This document shows positions 1 through 6,611 of a stretch of DNA of 6,611 bases, piece by piece (position 1 is the stretch's first letter; each line of letters opens with the position of its first letter). The translations under genes were made by a program, and so were the position numbers. The notes beneath the pieces are model-generated. The model saw nothing but the letters and a program-made list of their open reading frames with translations, was not told the origin of the DNA and did not search any database. This DNA is from Myxococcales bacterium (lineage in GTDB: Bacteria > Myxococcota > Myxococcia > Myxococcales > Anaeromyxobacteraceae), in contig JAJYHA010000022.1 of the NCBI GenBank assembly GCA_021784995.1, positions 1 to 6,611 on the forward strand, in the 5' to 3' direction.

Positions 1-209
1 GAGTACTTCACGGTGCCGTCGACCTTCGCGTACAGCGTGTAGTCGCGCCCCATCCCGACGTTGGCGCCCGGGTGGAACTCGGTGCCGAGCTGCCGGACGA
101 GGATGTTGCCCGCCTGGACCGCCTCCGCGCCGTAGATCTTGACGCCGCGTCGCTGGCCGGGAGAGTCGCGCCCGTTGCGCGACGAACCCTGTCCCTTCTT
201 GTGAGCCAT
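1..209 (-). CDS. rpmA: 50S ribosomal protein L27 (partial, 3' end beyond window)
   Basis: L27 is a large-subunit ribosomal protein whose flexible N-terminal tail reaches toward the peptidyl transferase centre. The reading frame begins [19 protein letters not shown], the classic L27 start, and continues through [18 protein letters not shown] and [21 protein letters not shown], all family hallmarks. Sixty-nine complete codons are visible; about 15-20 more residues would be expected past the left edge, so the gene is cut by the window and not broken. The ATG at 209 is favoured because it gives the canonical MAHKKG terminus, and GAGAGAAGG (224-216) sits 6 nt upstream. There is no N-terminal pre-sequence of the kind removed by Prp protease in Firmicutes. 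It follows rplU by 21 nt with no visible terminator, so the two are almost certainly co-transcribed from the rplU promoter. Confidence 0.97.
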   Translation of the reverse strand, partial: MAHKKGQGSSRNGRDSPGQRRGVKIYGAEAVQAGNILVRQLGTEFHPGANVGMGRDYTLYAKVDGTVKY

Positions 210-230
210 GGCTTGCCTTCTCTCGCCGCC

Positions 231-536
231 TTACGCGCGGACGGCGGTGATGAGGACCTCGGTGAACGGCTGGCGGTGGCCGCGCTTCTTGGTCCACCCC
301 TCCTTCTTCTTCCGGAAGTGGACCACCTTCTTGTGCTTGCCCTGGGAGACGATCTCGCCCTCGACGGCGGCGCCCGCCACCGTGGGGCTCCCCACCTTCG
401 CCTCGCCCTCGCCACCGACGAGCAGCACCTCGAACGCCAGCTTCTCGCCGACGCCACCGTCGAGCTTCTCGATCTTGACGCGGTCGCCCTGCGACACGCG
501 ATACTGCTTTCCGCCGGTCCGGATCACCGCGTACAT
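231..536 (-). CDS. rplU: 50S ribosomal protein L21
   Basis: L21 is a large-subunit ribosomal protein that binds 23S rRNA. The product is 101 residues, against 103 in E. coli. It opens with [14 protein letters not shown] and carries the basic C-terminal signature around residues 74-92 (FRKKKEG then [12 protein letters not shown]), both diagnostic. The frame stays open upstream to an ATG at 659, but the extra 41 residues match nothing in the family and that ATG lies inside the predicted promoter. The ATG at 536 has a strong Shine-Dalgarno (AGAAGGAG, 550-543) 6 nt upstream. The stop is TAA at 233-231, followed 21 nt later by rpmA. The rplU-rpmA order is widely conserved, often with obgE next. 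Expression probably comes from the promoter at 630-659 through a leader of about 86 nt. Confidence 0.98.
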   Translation of the reverse strand: MYAVIRTGGKQYRVSQGDRVKIEKLDGGVGEKLAFEVLLVGGEGEAKVGSPTVAGAAVEGEIVSQGKHKKVVHFRKKKEGWTKKRGHRQPFTEVLITAVRA

Positions 537-542
537 CGAACG

Positions 543-550
543 CTCCTTCT
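543..550 (-). promoter_or_regulatory. Shine-Dalgarno of rplU
   Basis: AGAAGGAG on the minus strand, 6 nt before the ATG at 536. It decides between this start and the longer open frame that begins at 659, and it is the strongest ribosome-binding site in the window. Confidence 0.8.
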
Positions 551-575
551 CTCGAAATCCTTGGGAGTTTCTCGG

Positions 576-615
576 GGTCGGCCCGTGGCGCGAACACGCG
601 TGGCCAGCCCGGACC
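576..615 (-). promoter_or_regulatory. possible hairpin in the rplU 5' leader
   Basis: Within the predicted leader of rplU the minus strand contains the perfect short dyad CGCG-TGTT-CGCG (600-589). It is flanked by TGG/CCA pairing with a 3-nt bulge, and by outer GGTC/GACC arms (615-612 and 579-576) that could close a longer imperfect structure. Ribosomal-protein leaders, including L21 leaders in some bacteria, can carry autoregulatory RNA structures. I do not recognise this one as a known motif, and GC-rich DNA forms short dyads by chance, so it is only a candidate. Confidence 0.25.
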
Positions 616-629
616 TCCGGGAGGGCGGT

Positions 630-659
630 TCTATACGATCGGGCCGCCTCCCCTGTCAA
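630..659 (-). promoter_or_regulatory. sigma70-type promoter for rplU-rpmA
   Basis: On the minus strand a perfect -35 hexamer TTGACA (659-654) is followed after 18 nt by TATAGA (635-630), which matches the -10 consensus at 4 of 6 positions including TATA. The TTGACA and the short AT-rich -10 stand out against the surrounding GC-rich DNA. Transcription would start near 622-624, giving a leader of about 86 nt before the rplU ATG. Position, orientation and the change from mtnA to ribosomal genes all fit a housekeeping promoter for the rplU-rpmA unit. No start-site data are available, so the exact +1 is inferred. Confidence 0.75.
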
Positions 660-698
660 GGAGAGCCGTGGCCGTGCCTCCGTGATTCCGCGTACTTC

Positions 699-730
699 GC
701 CGGGTCTCCCGGCGGGGAGGCAGGACCCGG
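699..730 (-). terminator. weak candidate terminator region after mtnA (overlapping GC-rich dyads)
   Basis: About 94 nt past the mtnA stop lies a perfect 6-bp stem with a 3-nt loop (GCCGGG-AGA-CCCGGC on the minus strand, 713-699). A competing 7-bp pairing joins CCGGGTC (730-724) and GACCCGG (706-700). The position, between mtnA and the rplU promoter, suits an operon end. No U-tract follows on the minus strand, so a classical intrinsic terminator is not shown; termination may be Rho-dependent or may not occur here. The rest of the 537-823 intergenic stretch holds no convincing gene. Confidence 0.25.
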
Positions 731-823
731 GCGACGGCCGCGGCGCGGCCCACCGCCGATCGCCACCGCAGCGCCCGGTGACGGCCGGTCGCGTGACCCG
801 CCGGCACCATCCGCAACCACCGC

Positions 824-1842
<1,019 letters not shown>

Positions 1843-1846
<4 letters not shown>

Positions 1847-2064
1847 CGCTCTCCGCGCCTCCGCCCCAGCCCGCCGAAGAGCCGGAGCGCGAAGTAGACC
1901 ACGGCGGCGAGCGCCACCGCGGCCTCGGCCCACTTCCGGTCGCGCAGGAGGGTGAGGGCGACCACGCCGGCGGCGACGAGCGCCACCGCCAGGAAGAGGC
2001 GGCTCGGCCCGCCGGCCGCGCCGGCGCCAGCGGGGCCCGCGCCCCAGCCCGCCCACCGTGCCAT
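1843..2064 (-). CDS. small two-helix membrane protein, function unknown
   Basis: I do not recognise this 73-residue protein. It has a Gly/Ala/Trp-rich N-terminus (1-20), a hydrophobic segment at about 23-40 ([17 protein letters not shown]), a charged turn RDRKWAE (41-47), a second hydrophobic segment at about 48-62 ([15 protein letters not shown]), and a basic tail (GRRRGER). This predicts two membrane helices, with the basic loop and tail giving conflicting positive-inside cues. The ATG at 2064 has GGGGAG (2078-2073) 8 nt upstream, lying within the last gatB codons. A GTG at 2073 overlapping the gatB TGA as GTGA would add three residues. The TGA stop overlaps the mtnA GTG. Tight coupling on both sides and the hydrophobic pattern support a real gene. 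It does sit in GC-rich DNA where spurious frames are common, so some doubt remains. Confidence 0.7.
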
Positions 2065-2069
2065 GTCCG

Positions 2070-3524
2070 TCACTCCCCGAGCTTCCGCTTCACGGTGGCG
2101 TTCACGACGGCCGGGTTGCCCTTCCCCCGCAGCTCCTTCATCACCTGCCCGACGAAGTAGCCGAGCAGCTTCCGGTTCCCGGCGCGGTACCGCTCCACCT
2201 CGCCCGGGCTGGCCGCCAGCGCCCGGTCCACCGCCGCCTCGATGGCCCCCTCGTCCGAGACCTGCCCCAGGCTCCGGGCCCGCACCACGCTCTCCGGGTC
2301 GCCGCCGTGCCGGAAGATCTCCTCGAAGACCACCTTCGCCCCGTTGCCGTTGACCGCGCCGGCGTCGAGGAGGCGGAGGATGCCGGCCAGGTGCGCCGGC
2401 GTGACGCGCCAGTCGTCCGGGGCGGCGCCGGTCTCGTTGGCGAGGCGCGCCGCCTCGCCGTTGAGCCAGTTGGCCACCCGCTTGGCCGCCTCGGCACCCC
2501 GGCCGTACAGGTCGAGCGTGGCGTCGAAGAACTCGGCGGTGGCGCGCTCCGCCGTCAGGAGCTGCGCGTCGAAGGCCGACAGCCCGAGGTCGCGCTGGTA
2601 GCGCGCCGCGCGCTCGCGCGGCAGCTCGGGCAGGCTCGCCCGGATCTCCTCGACGAGCGCGTCGTCCAGCACGAGCGGCGGCAGGTCCGGCTCCGGGAAG
2701 TAACGGTAGTCGTGGGCGTCCTCCTTCGAGCGCATGGCGCGCGTCTCGCCGCGCGCCGGGTCGAAGAGGCGCGTCTCCTGCTCCACCCGGCCGCCCGCCT
2801 CGACGAGCTCCACCTGGCGCCGGACCTCGTAGTCCACCGCCTGCCGGAGGAAGCGGAACGAGTTCATGTTCTTGATCTCGCAGCGCTGGCCCAGCGTGGT
2901 CGACCCTTGCGGCCGGACGCTCACGTTCGCGTCGCAGCGGAAGGAGCCCTCCTCGAGGTTGCCGTCGTTCACCCCCAGGTACATGAGGATGGCGCGCAGC
3001 GACTTCAGGTACTCGACCGCCTCCTCCACGCCGAAGAGGTCCGGCGCCGAGACGATCTCGACGAGCGGCACCCCGGCGCGGTTGAGGTCGACGCCGGAGC
3101 CGCCGTCCGCGCCCAGGCCGTGGACGTTCTTGCCGGCGTCCTCCTCCATGTGGATGCGGACCAGGCGCACCGTCCGCTCGCGCCCGTCGACGGTGATCGG
3201 CACCCCGCCGCCCTCGCAGATGGGCAGCTCGTACTGGGAGATCTGGTAGCCCTTCGGCAGGTCCGGGTAGAAGTAGTTCTTCCGTGCCCACACGCTCTTC
3301 CGCTTCACCTGGCACCCGAGGGCGAGCCCGGCCCGGAGCGCCAGCTCGACCACGCGCCGGTTGAGCGCGGGCAGCACCCCGGGCAGGGCCAGGCAGACCG
3401 GGCAGGTGTGCGCGTTGGGCGCGCCACCGAAGGCCGTCGAGCAACCGCAGAAGATCTTGCTCCGCGTGAGGAGCTGGGCGTGCACCTCGAGGCCCAGGAC
3501 CACCTGGAAGTCGGAGAGCGCCAT
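2070..3524 (-). CDS. gatB: Asp-tRNA(Asn)/Glu-tRNA(Gln) amidotransferase subunit B
   Basis: GatB is the tRNA-binding and kinase subunit of cytosolic GatCAB: it phosphorylates the mischarged Glu- or Asp-tRNA so that ammonia from GatA can amidate it. The 484-residue length is typical. The N-terminal cradle domain begins [13 protein letters not shown] (8-20) and has the zinc-type cysteines C26, C28, C41 and C44 (CGC then CPVC). Other hallmarks are [10 protein letters not shown] (123-132), the family signature [14 protein letters not shown] (146-159), CDANVSVRP (197-205), [11 protein letters not shown] (216-226) and [12 protein letters not shown] (272-283). A C-terminal YqeY-like tail domain ends [18 protein letters not shown]. 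The frame is open upstream to 3734, but the ATG at 3524 gives the family N-terminus and has GGGAG 6 nt before it. It shares one base with the gatA stop (TGATG). I see no missing key residue. Confidence 0.98.
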   Translation of the reverse strand: MALSDFQVVLGLEVHAQLLTRSKIFCGCSTAFGGAPNAHTCPVCLALPGVLPALNRRVVELALRAGLALGCQVKRKSVWARKNYFYPDLPKGYQISQYELPICEGGGVPITVDGRERTVRLVRIHMEEDAGKNVHGLGADGGSGVDLNRAGVPLVEIVSAPDLFGVEEAVEYLKSLRAILMYLGVNDGNLEEGSFRCDANVSVRPQGSTTLGQRCEIKNMNSFRFLRQAVDYEVRRQVELVEAGGRVEQETRLFDPARGETRAMRSKEDAHDYRYFPEPDLPPLVLDDALVEEIRASLPELPRERAARYQRDLGLSAFDAQLLTAERATAEFFDATLDLYGRGAEAAKRVANWLNGEAARLANETGAAPDDWRVTPAHLAGILRLLDAGAVNGNGAKVVFEEIFRHGGDPESVVRARSLGQVSDEGAIEAAVDRALAASPGEVERYRAGNRKLLGYFVGQVMKELRGKGNPAVVNATVKRKLGE

Positions 3525-5038
3525 CAGCGGCTCCCGCCCGATCCATCGGCGCCGGCGGCGTCGAGCGCGGCGGGGCGTGGCGGCGGCCCCAGCTCCCGCT
3601 CCAGCGCGCGCGCCGCCCGCAGCAGCGTCGCCTCGTCGAAGGGGCGTCCCACGAGCTGCAGCCCCACCGGGAGGCGCAGGGAGGCGTGGAGCCCGCAGGG
3701 CACCGACAGCCCGGGGAGCGCCGCCAGGTTGCACGTCACCGTGAACACGTCGGCCAGGTACATCTGGAGCGGGTCGGCCAGCTTCTCCCCGAGCCGGAAC
3801 GCCGGCGTCGGCGTGACGGGGCCCGCCACGAGGTCGCAGCGCAGGAAGGCGGCGTCGAAGTCGCGCCGCAGGAGCGTCCGCACCTTCTGCGCGCGCAGGT
3901 AGTGAGCGTCGTAGTAGCCGGCGCTGAGCGCGTAGGTGCCGAGCATGATGCGCCGCTTCGGCTCGGCCCCGAAGCCCTCGCGCCGCGTCTCGCCGTACAT
4001 CTCGCGGAGGCCCGCCACGCCGCCGGCGCGCAGCCCGTAGCGCACGCCGTCATAGCGCGCCAGGTTCGACGAGGCCTCCGCGGCGGCGACGAGGTAGTAG
4101 GCGGCGATGCCGTAGCGCGTGTGCGGCAGCGAGACCTCCACCAGCTCCGCGCCCAGGCGACGGTAGAGGTCGAGCGCCTCCCGCACCCGGGCGGCGACGC
4201 CCGGCTCCAGCCCTCCCTCCATCCACTCGCGCACCACGCCAACCCGCAGCCCGCGCACGCCGCCCTCCAGCCCGGCCCGGTAGTCGTCCACCGGGCGGGT
4301 GGAGGAGGTCATGTCGCGGTCGTCGTGGCCGGCGATCGCCTGCAGCAGGGTCGCCACGTCGCCCACCGTCCGGCCCAGCGGGCCCACCTGGTCGAGCGAC
4401 GAGGCGAAGGCGATCACGCCGTAGCGCGAGACGCGCCCGTAGGTGGGCTTCAGCCCCACCACGCCGCAGAACGCCGCCGGCTCCCGGATGGAGCCGCCCG
4501 TGTCCGTTCCCAGGGTCGCGAACACCTGGCGGGCCGCCACCGCGGCGGCGCTGCCGCCGGAGGAGCCGCCGGGGCTGCGCTCCAGGTCCCACGGGTTGCG
4601 GCACGGTCCGTAGGCGCTGTTCTCGTTGGACGAGCCCATCGCGAACTCGTCCATGTTGAGCTTCCCGACCAGCACCGCGCCCGCCTCCTCGAGCCGCTCC
4701 ACCACCGTGGCGTCGTACGGCGGCACGAAGCCTCGGAGGATGCGCGAGGCGCAGGTGGTCTCCACGCCGCGGGTGAGGAAGATGTCCTTGAGCGCCACGG
4801 GTACGCCGTCGAGCGGTCCGCGCCGCGCGCCGCGCGCCGCGCGAGCGTCGGCCGCGTCCGCGCCGGCGAGCGCCCGCTCCGGCGTGACCGTCAGGAACGC
4901 TCCCAGCCGGCCGTCGGTCGCATCGACGCGCGCCAGCGCGGCCTCGGTCGCCTCGCGCGACGAGACGCGGCGCTCCGCCAGGGCCGCGGCGAGCTCCTCC
5001 AGCGTGAGCTCCAGGAGACCGTCGCCCGCCCGGCTCAC
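3524..5038 (-). CDS. gatA: Asp-tRNA(Asn)/Glu-tRNA(Gln) amidotransferase subunit A
   Basis: GatA is the glutaminase of GatCAB: it hydrolyses glutamine and supplies ammonia to GatB for tRNA amidation. The 504-residue product carries the amidase-signature triad: Lys84 in VALKDIF, cis-Ser159 in [12 protein letters not shown], and nucleophile Ser183 in [16 protein letters not shown]. All are offset by +5 from the S. aureus numbering I recall (K79, S154, S178). The glutamine-binding Arg and Asp (recalled as R358 and D425) fall at R363 and D430 with the same offset, so the fold appears free of insertions up to there. A short Ala/Gly-rich tail follows about residue 485. The frame is open much further upstream through gatC, but the GTG at 5038 overlapping the gatC stop (GTGA) gives the right length, with GAGG (5050-5047) 8 nt before it. 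Glu186 in SIREP replaces the Gln seen in many GatA proteins. Confidence 0.97.
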   Translation of the reverse strand: MSRAGDGLLELTLEELAAALAERRVSSREATEAALARVDATDGRLGAFLTVTPERALAGADAADARAARGARRGPLDGVPVALKDIFLTRGVETTCASRILRGFVPPYDATVVERLEEAGAVLVGKLNMDEFAMGSSNENSAYGPCRNPWDLERSPGGSSGGSAAAVAARQVFATLGTDTGGSIREPAAFCGVVGLKPTYGRVSRYGVIAFASSLDQVGPLGRTVGDVATLLQAIAGHDDRDMTSSTRPVDDYRAGLEGGVRGLRVGVVREWMEGGLEPGVAARVREALDLYRRLGAELVEVSLPHTRYGIAAYYLVAAAEASSNLARYDGVRYGLRAGGVAGLREMYGETRREGFGAEPKRRIMLGTYALSAGYYDAHYLRAQKVRTLLRRDFDAAFLRCDLVAGPVTPTPAFRLGEKLADPLQMYLADVFTVTCNLAALPGLSVPCGLHASLRLPVGLQLVGRPFDEATLLRAARALERELGPPPRPAALDAAGADGSGGSR

Positions 5039-5328
5039 TCGATGATCCTCGGCACCTTGAAGTAGGTCTCCTCGCGCGCGGGCGCGTTGGCGAGCGCCTC
5101 GTCGGGCGGGAGGCTGGGCCGCACCTCGTCCTCGCGCAGCGGCGCCGGATCGCCGGCGGCGAGCGCGTGCGTCATCGGCTCCACGTCCGAGACGTCGAGC
5201 TCCTCGAGCTGGCGGACGTGGTCGAGGATGGCGGAGAGCTGGACCTGGAAGGTCCGCTCCTCCTCGGGCGTGAGCCGGAGCCGGGCCAGCACGGCGATGT
5301 GCCGCACCTCGTCGAGCGTGAGGGGCAT
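5035..5328 (-). CDS. gatC: Asp-tRNA(Asn)/Glu-tRNA(Gln) amidotransferase subunit C
   Basis: GatC is the small structural subunit that wraps the GatA-GatB interface and stabilises the complex. The 97-residue product is of normal length. It begins [20 protein letters not shown], the conserved first helix, continues through a second helix ([19 protein letters not shown], 27-45) and VEPMTHA (49-55), and ends with the family-typical [14 protein letters not shown]. The gene starts 9 nt after the preceding zinc-ribbon stop. No purine-rich Shine-Dalgarno is visible before its ATG (upstream bases are GTAGCCACGCCCC), so translation may depend on coupling to the upstream gene or on leaderless-like initiation. 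Its TGA overlaps the gatA GTG by 4 nt, which would help keep the subunits in balance. Confidence 0.97.
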   Translation of the reverse strand: MPLTLDEVRHIAVLARLRLTPEEERTFQVQLSAILDHVRQLEELDVSDVEPMTHALAAGDPAPLREDEVRPSLPPDEALANAPAREETYFKVPRIIE

Positions 5329-5337
5329 GGGGCGTGG

Positions 5338-5673
5338 CTACGGCCGGTGGGTCTCGTCCTTGAACCAGTTGAGGATGGCCGCCATGATGCCCTTCTGCCG
5401 CGGCGCGGCGATGACGTCGATCTCGCCCTTGTCGAGGAAGACGCCACCGCACGAGAAGCAGGTGTCCACCATCAGCTCGCCCAGGCGCACCTCCTGCATC
5501 TCCATCCCGCACTTCGGACAGTGCATCCAGTGCAGATCCTTGATGCGCCTCAGCTCCTCGGCCGCGGTCGCGCGCTTCACCTCGAGCGCGAGGCGCCGCT
5601 TCACCTCGGCGTCCTCCCGGACGAAGTACTCGCGCTCGGGGGTGGAGGGCTTGGGAACGCCTTTCTCGGTCAT
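5338..5673 (-). CDS. small Cys4 zinc-ribbon protein, zf-TFIIB-like
   Basis: This 111-residue protein has an N-terminal charged, probably helical part (residues about 14-48, rich in Glu/Arg/Lys/Leu). A Cys4 zinc ribbon follows: CPKC at 52-55, then [15 protein letters not shown] with C72 and C75. The pattern CPxC...C..CGGVFLDxGE is that of the zf-TFIIB (transcription-factor zinc-ribbon) family of bacterial proteins, whose function is mostly unknown. The C-terminus ([12 protein letters not shown]) is amphipathic and probably soluble. The ATG at 5673 overlaps the upstream TGA as ATGA, and GAGGAG (5684-5679) lies 5 nt before it. It precedes gatC by 9 nt in the same operon, so it should be co-expressed with GatCAB. 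A role in tRNA amidation is only a guess from position; DNA, RNA or protein binding are all possible. Confidence 0.9.
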   Translation of the reverse strand: MTEKGVPKPSTPEREYFVREDAEVKRRLALEVKRATAAEELRRIKDLHWMHCPKCGMEMQEVRLGELMVDTCFSCGGVFLDKGEIDVIAAPRQKGIMAAILNWFKDETHRP

Positions 5674-6611
5674 GGTGACTCCTCGAGCGCCTTGACGGCG
5701 TTCCGGGCGGCGGCGGCGTCCTCGCCACGCGGATGGGCCGCCAGGTACCTCTGATAGTACGTCACCGCGTCCGCCCTGCGCCCCTCATAACGGTAGGTCT
5801 CGGCCAATCCCATCAGGGCCGCGGCGTGATCTCCATCCACCTCCAGGGCGCTCTTGAAGCTCTGCTCGGCCGGCTCGTAGCGGGAGAGGTCGAGGTAGGA
5901 GAGCCCTCGGCCGGCGAGCGCGTCGGCGCTGGCAGGATCGAGCCGAAGGGCCTGGCCGTAGGTGTCGAGCGCCTCCTCGGGGCGGCCGCCCTCGCGCAGT
6001 TTCCGGCCCTGCACCACCAGCGCGCGGGCCCGCCGCACCGCCGCGGGGACGTTGCGTTCGGCCGCGGCCGGGTGCCGCTCGGTCACGGCCGCGTGCCTGA
6101 CCGAGGGTGCTCCAGGGACCACCTCGGCTGCCGGGCGCGCGGTGGCGCGCGCGGGAACGGCCGCTGTGGGTTCGTGCCCGGCCCCCGCCGGCGACGCTCC
6201 CTCGGCGCCGGTGGGCGCCGGGCCGGGAGCGGGCGGTTGCACCTCCACCCGTGGGCCCGCCTCGGAGGGCGCTCCGGGCTCGGCGGGGACCGGAGCGGGG
6301 CCGGCGAGCGCGCCTGGGGTCCCAGCCACGGGGATGGCCGGAGCGGGTGTGGCGACGGGTCCAGCCGGCACCGGAGCAGGCGGCAGCGCGGCGGGAGGCC
6401 TGGCCGGAGCCGTGACCTGAGCGGACGGGGGCGCGGCTGCGGGCGTGGCCGGAGCGGGCGTGGCCGGAGCGGGCGGGGGCGCGGCTGCGGGCGTGGCTGG
6501 CGCGGGCGCGGTCGGTGCCGGCGCGGCAGGCGCAGGAGGCCGAGGAGAGGGGAGCTCCGAAGGCATTGGCCGGGTGGTCGCCGAGCTGTCCGCGGACGGC
6601 TGCTGCACCGG
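5670..6611 (-). CDS. Pro/Ala-rich TPR-repeat protein (5' end beyond window)
   Basis: The open frame runs to the right edge, so the N-terminus is probably missing; 313 residues are visible. Residues below are counted from the GTG at 6608. Residues about 20-165 are a low-complexity Pro/Ala/Gly linker ([16 protein letters not shown] and similar), presumably disordered. Residues about 193-294 form three tetratricopeptide repeats: [18 protein letters not shown], then [17 protein letters not shown], then [18 protein letters not shown], each with the helix A/helix B pattern. TPRs mediate protein-protein contacts. A GTG at 6608 and an ATG at 6566 are possible internal starts, but I see no Shine-Dalgarno before the ATG and the linker composition continues past both. 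The stop TGA overlaps the zinc-ribbon ATG (ATGA). The specific function is not recognisable; an N-terminal domain or membrane anchor may lie outside the window. Confidence 0.85.
   Translation of the reverse strand, partial: PVQQPSADSSATTRPMPSELPSPRPPAPAAPAPTAPAPATPAAAPPPAPATPAPATPAAAPPSAQVTAPARPPAALPPAPVPAGPVATPAPAIPVAGTPGALAGPAPVPAEPGAPSEAGPRVEVQPPAPGPAPTGAEGASPAGAGHEPTAAVPARATARPAAEVVPGAPSVRHAAVTERHPAAAERNVPAAVRRARALVVQGRKLREGGRPEEALDTYGQALRLDPASADALAGRGLSYLDLSRYEPAEQSFKSALEVDGDHAAALMGLAETYRYEGRRADAVTYYQRYLAAHPRGEDAAAARNAVKALEESP
6427..6497 (-). repeat. short in-frame direct repeats coding the Pro/Ala linker
   Basis: A 23-nt unit recurs exactly at 6427-6449 and 6475-6497, a period of 48 nt or 16 codons. 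Nested between them, a 15-nt unit (plus strand GCGGGCGTGGCCGGA) is directly repeated at 6439-6453 and 6454-6468, encoding the [10 protein letters not shown] pentapeptides. All periods are multiples of three, so copy-number change would lengthen or shorten the linker without shifting the frame. Confidence 0.8.

Noticed and set aside
537..659. 41-codon N-terminal extension of rplU to the ATG at 659
   Set aside because: The extension overlaps the predicted promoter, lacks homology, and the canonical [12 protein letters not shown] start has a strong Shine-Dalgarno.
631..816. 61-codon minus-strand frame between mtnA and rplU
   Set aside because: Arg-rich, no domain, runs through the candidate hairpins and the promoter, and no support from neighbours.
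1847..2056. 70-codon N-terminal extension of mtnA
   Set aside because: The extension is an Arg/Gly-rich shadow of the small membrane-protein gene in another frame; MtnA homology begins just after the GTG at 1846.
3525..3734. 70-codon N-terminal extension of gatB
   Set aside because: It overlaps the gatA C-terminus in another frame, is Ala/Arg-rich, and family homology starts at the ATG at 3524.
2058..3902. 614-codon open frame on the plus strand opposite gatB and the end of gatA
   Set aside because: It lies antisense to a fully conserved gatB. Its protein is a His/Arg/Leu/Val-rich composition typical of a shadow frame in GC-rich DNA, with no recognisable domain.
3686..5065. 459-codon open frame on the plus strand opposite gatA
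   Set aside because: Shadow of gatA in high-GC DNA where stop codons are rare; Arg/His/Ala-rich with no family features.
6427..6497. CRISPR-like or intergenic repeat array
   Set aside because: The repeats are short, in-frame and code for a Pro/Ala linker; there are no unique spacers of constant length and no cas genes.
6566..6608. GTG at 6608 or ATG at 6566 as the true start of the TPR protein
   Set aside because: The frame is open to the window edge, the ATG has no visible Shine-Dalgarno, and too little sequence remains to judge the GTG; the gene is better treated as cut by the window.

Overview
The window is very GC-rich (low 70s percent by eye, strong G/C in third codon positions). All supported genes lie on the minus strand, so transcription runs from the right edge (6611) toward the left edge (1). 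Base composition, the GatCAB indirect tRNA-amidation genes, a Pro/Ala-rich TPR protein and an rplU-rpmA pair together suggest a high-GC bacterium, perhaps a myxobacterium such as Anaeromyxobacter. That assignment is inference from style, not a database match.

In transcription order, region A (6611 to 824) is one tightly packed gene string: a Pro/Ala-rich TPR protein (5' part outside the window), a small Cys4 zinc-ribbon protein, gatC, gatA, gatB, a 73-residue protein with two predicted membrane helices, and mtnA. The six junctions are overlaps of 1-4 nt or gaps of 5-9 nt, with ATGA, GTGA (twice) and TGATG start/stop fusions. I see no promoter or terminator inside it, so it reads as one translationally coupled operon whose promoter lies beyond the right edge. 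Its core makes GatCAB, which converts Glu-tRNA(Gln) and/or Asp-tRNA(Asn) to the amidated forms. mtnA adds a methionine-salvage isomerase with no obvious functional link to it.

Region B (823 to 537) is a 287-nt intergenic stretch. It holds GC-rich dyads after mtnA, a near-consensus sigma70-type promoter (TTGACA, 18 nt, TATAGA), and an approximately 86-nt leader with a possible hairpin in front of rplU.

Region C (536 to 1) is the ribosomal-protein pair rplU (L21) and rpmA (L27), 21 nt apart, each with a good Shine-Dalgarno sequence. rpmA runs off the left edge. In many bacteria obgE follows, but it is not in view.

Most of the window is conserved housekeeping DNA. I found no CRISPR array, mobile element, tRNA/rRNA or defence system. 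The least explained items are the two small genes built into the gat operon (zinc ribbon and two-helix membrane protein) and the placement of mtnA.
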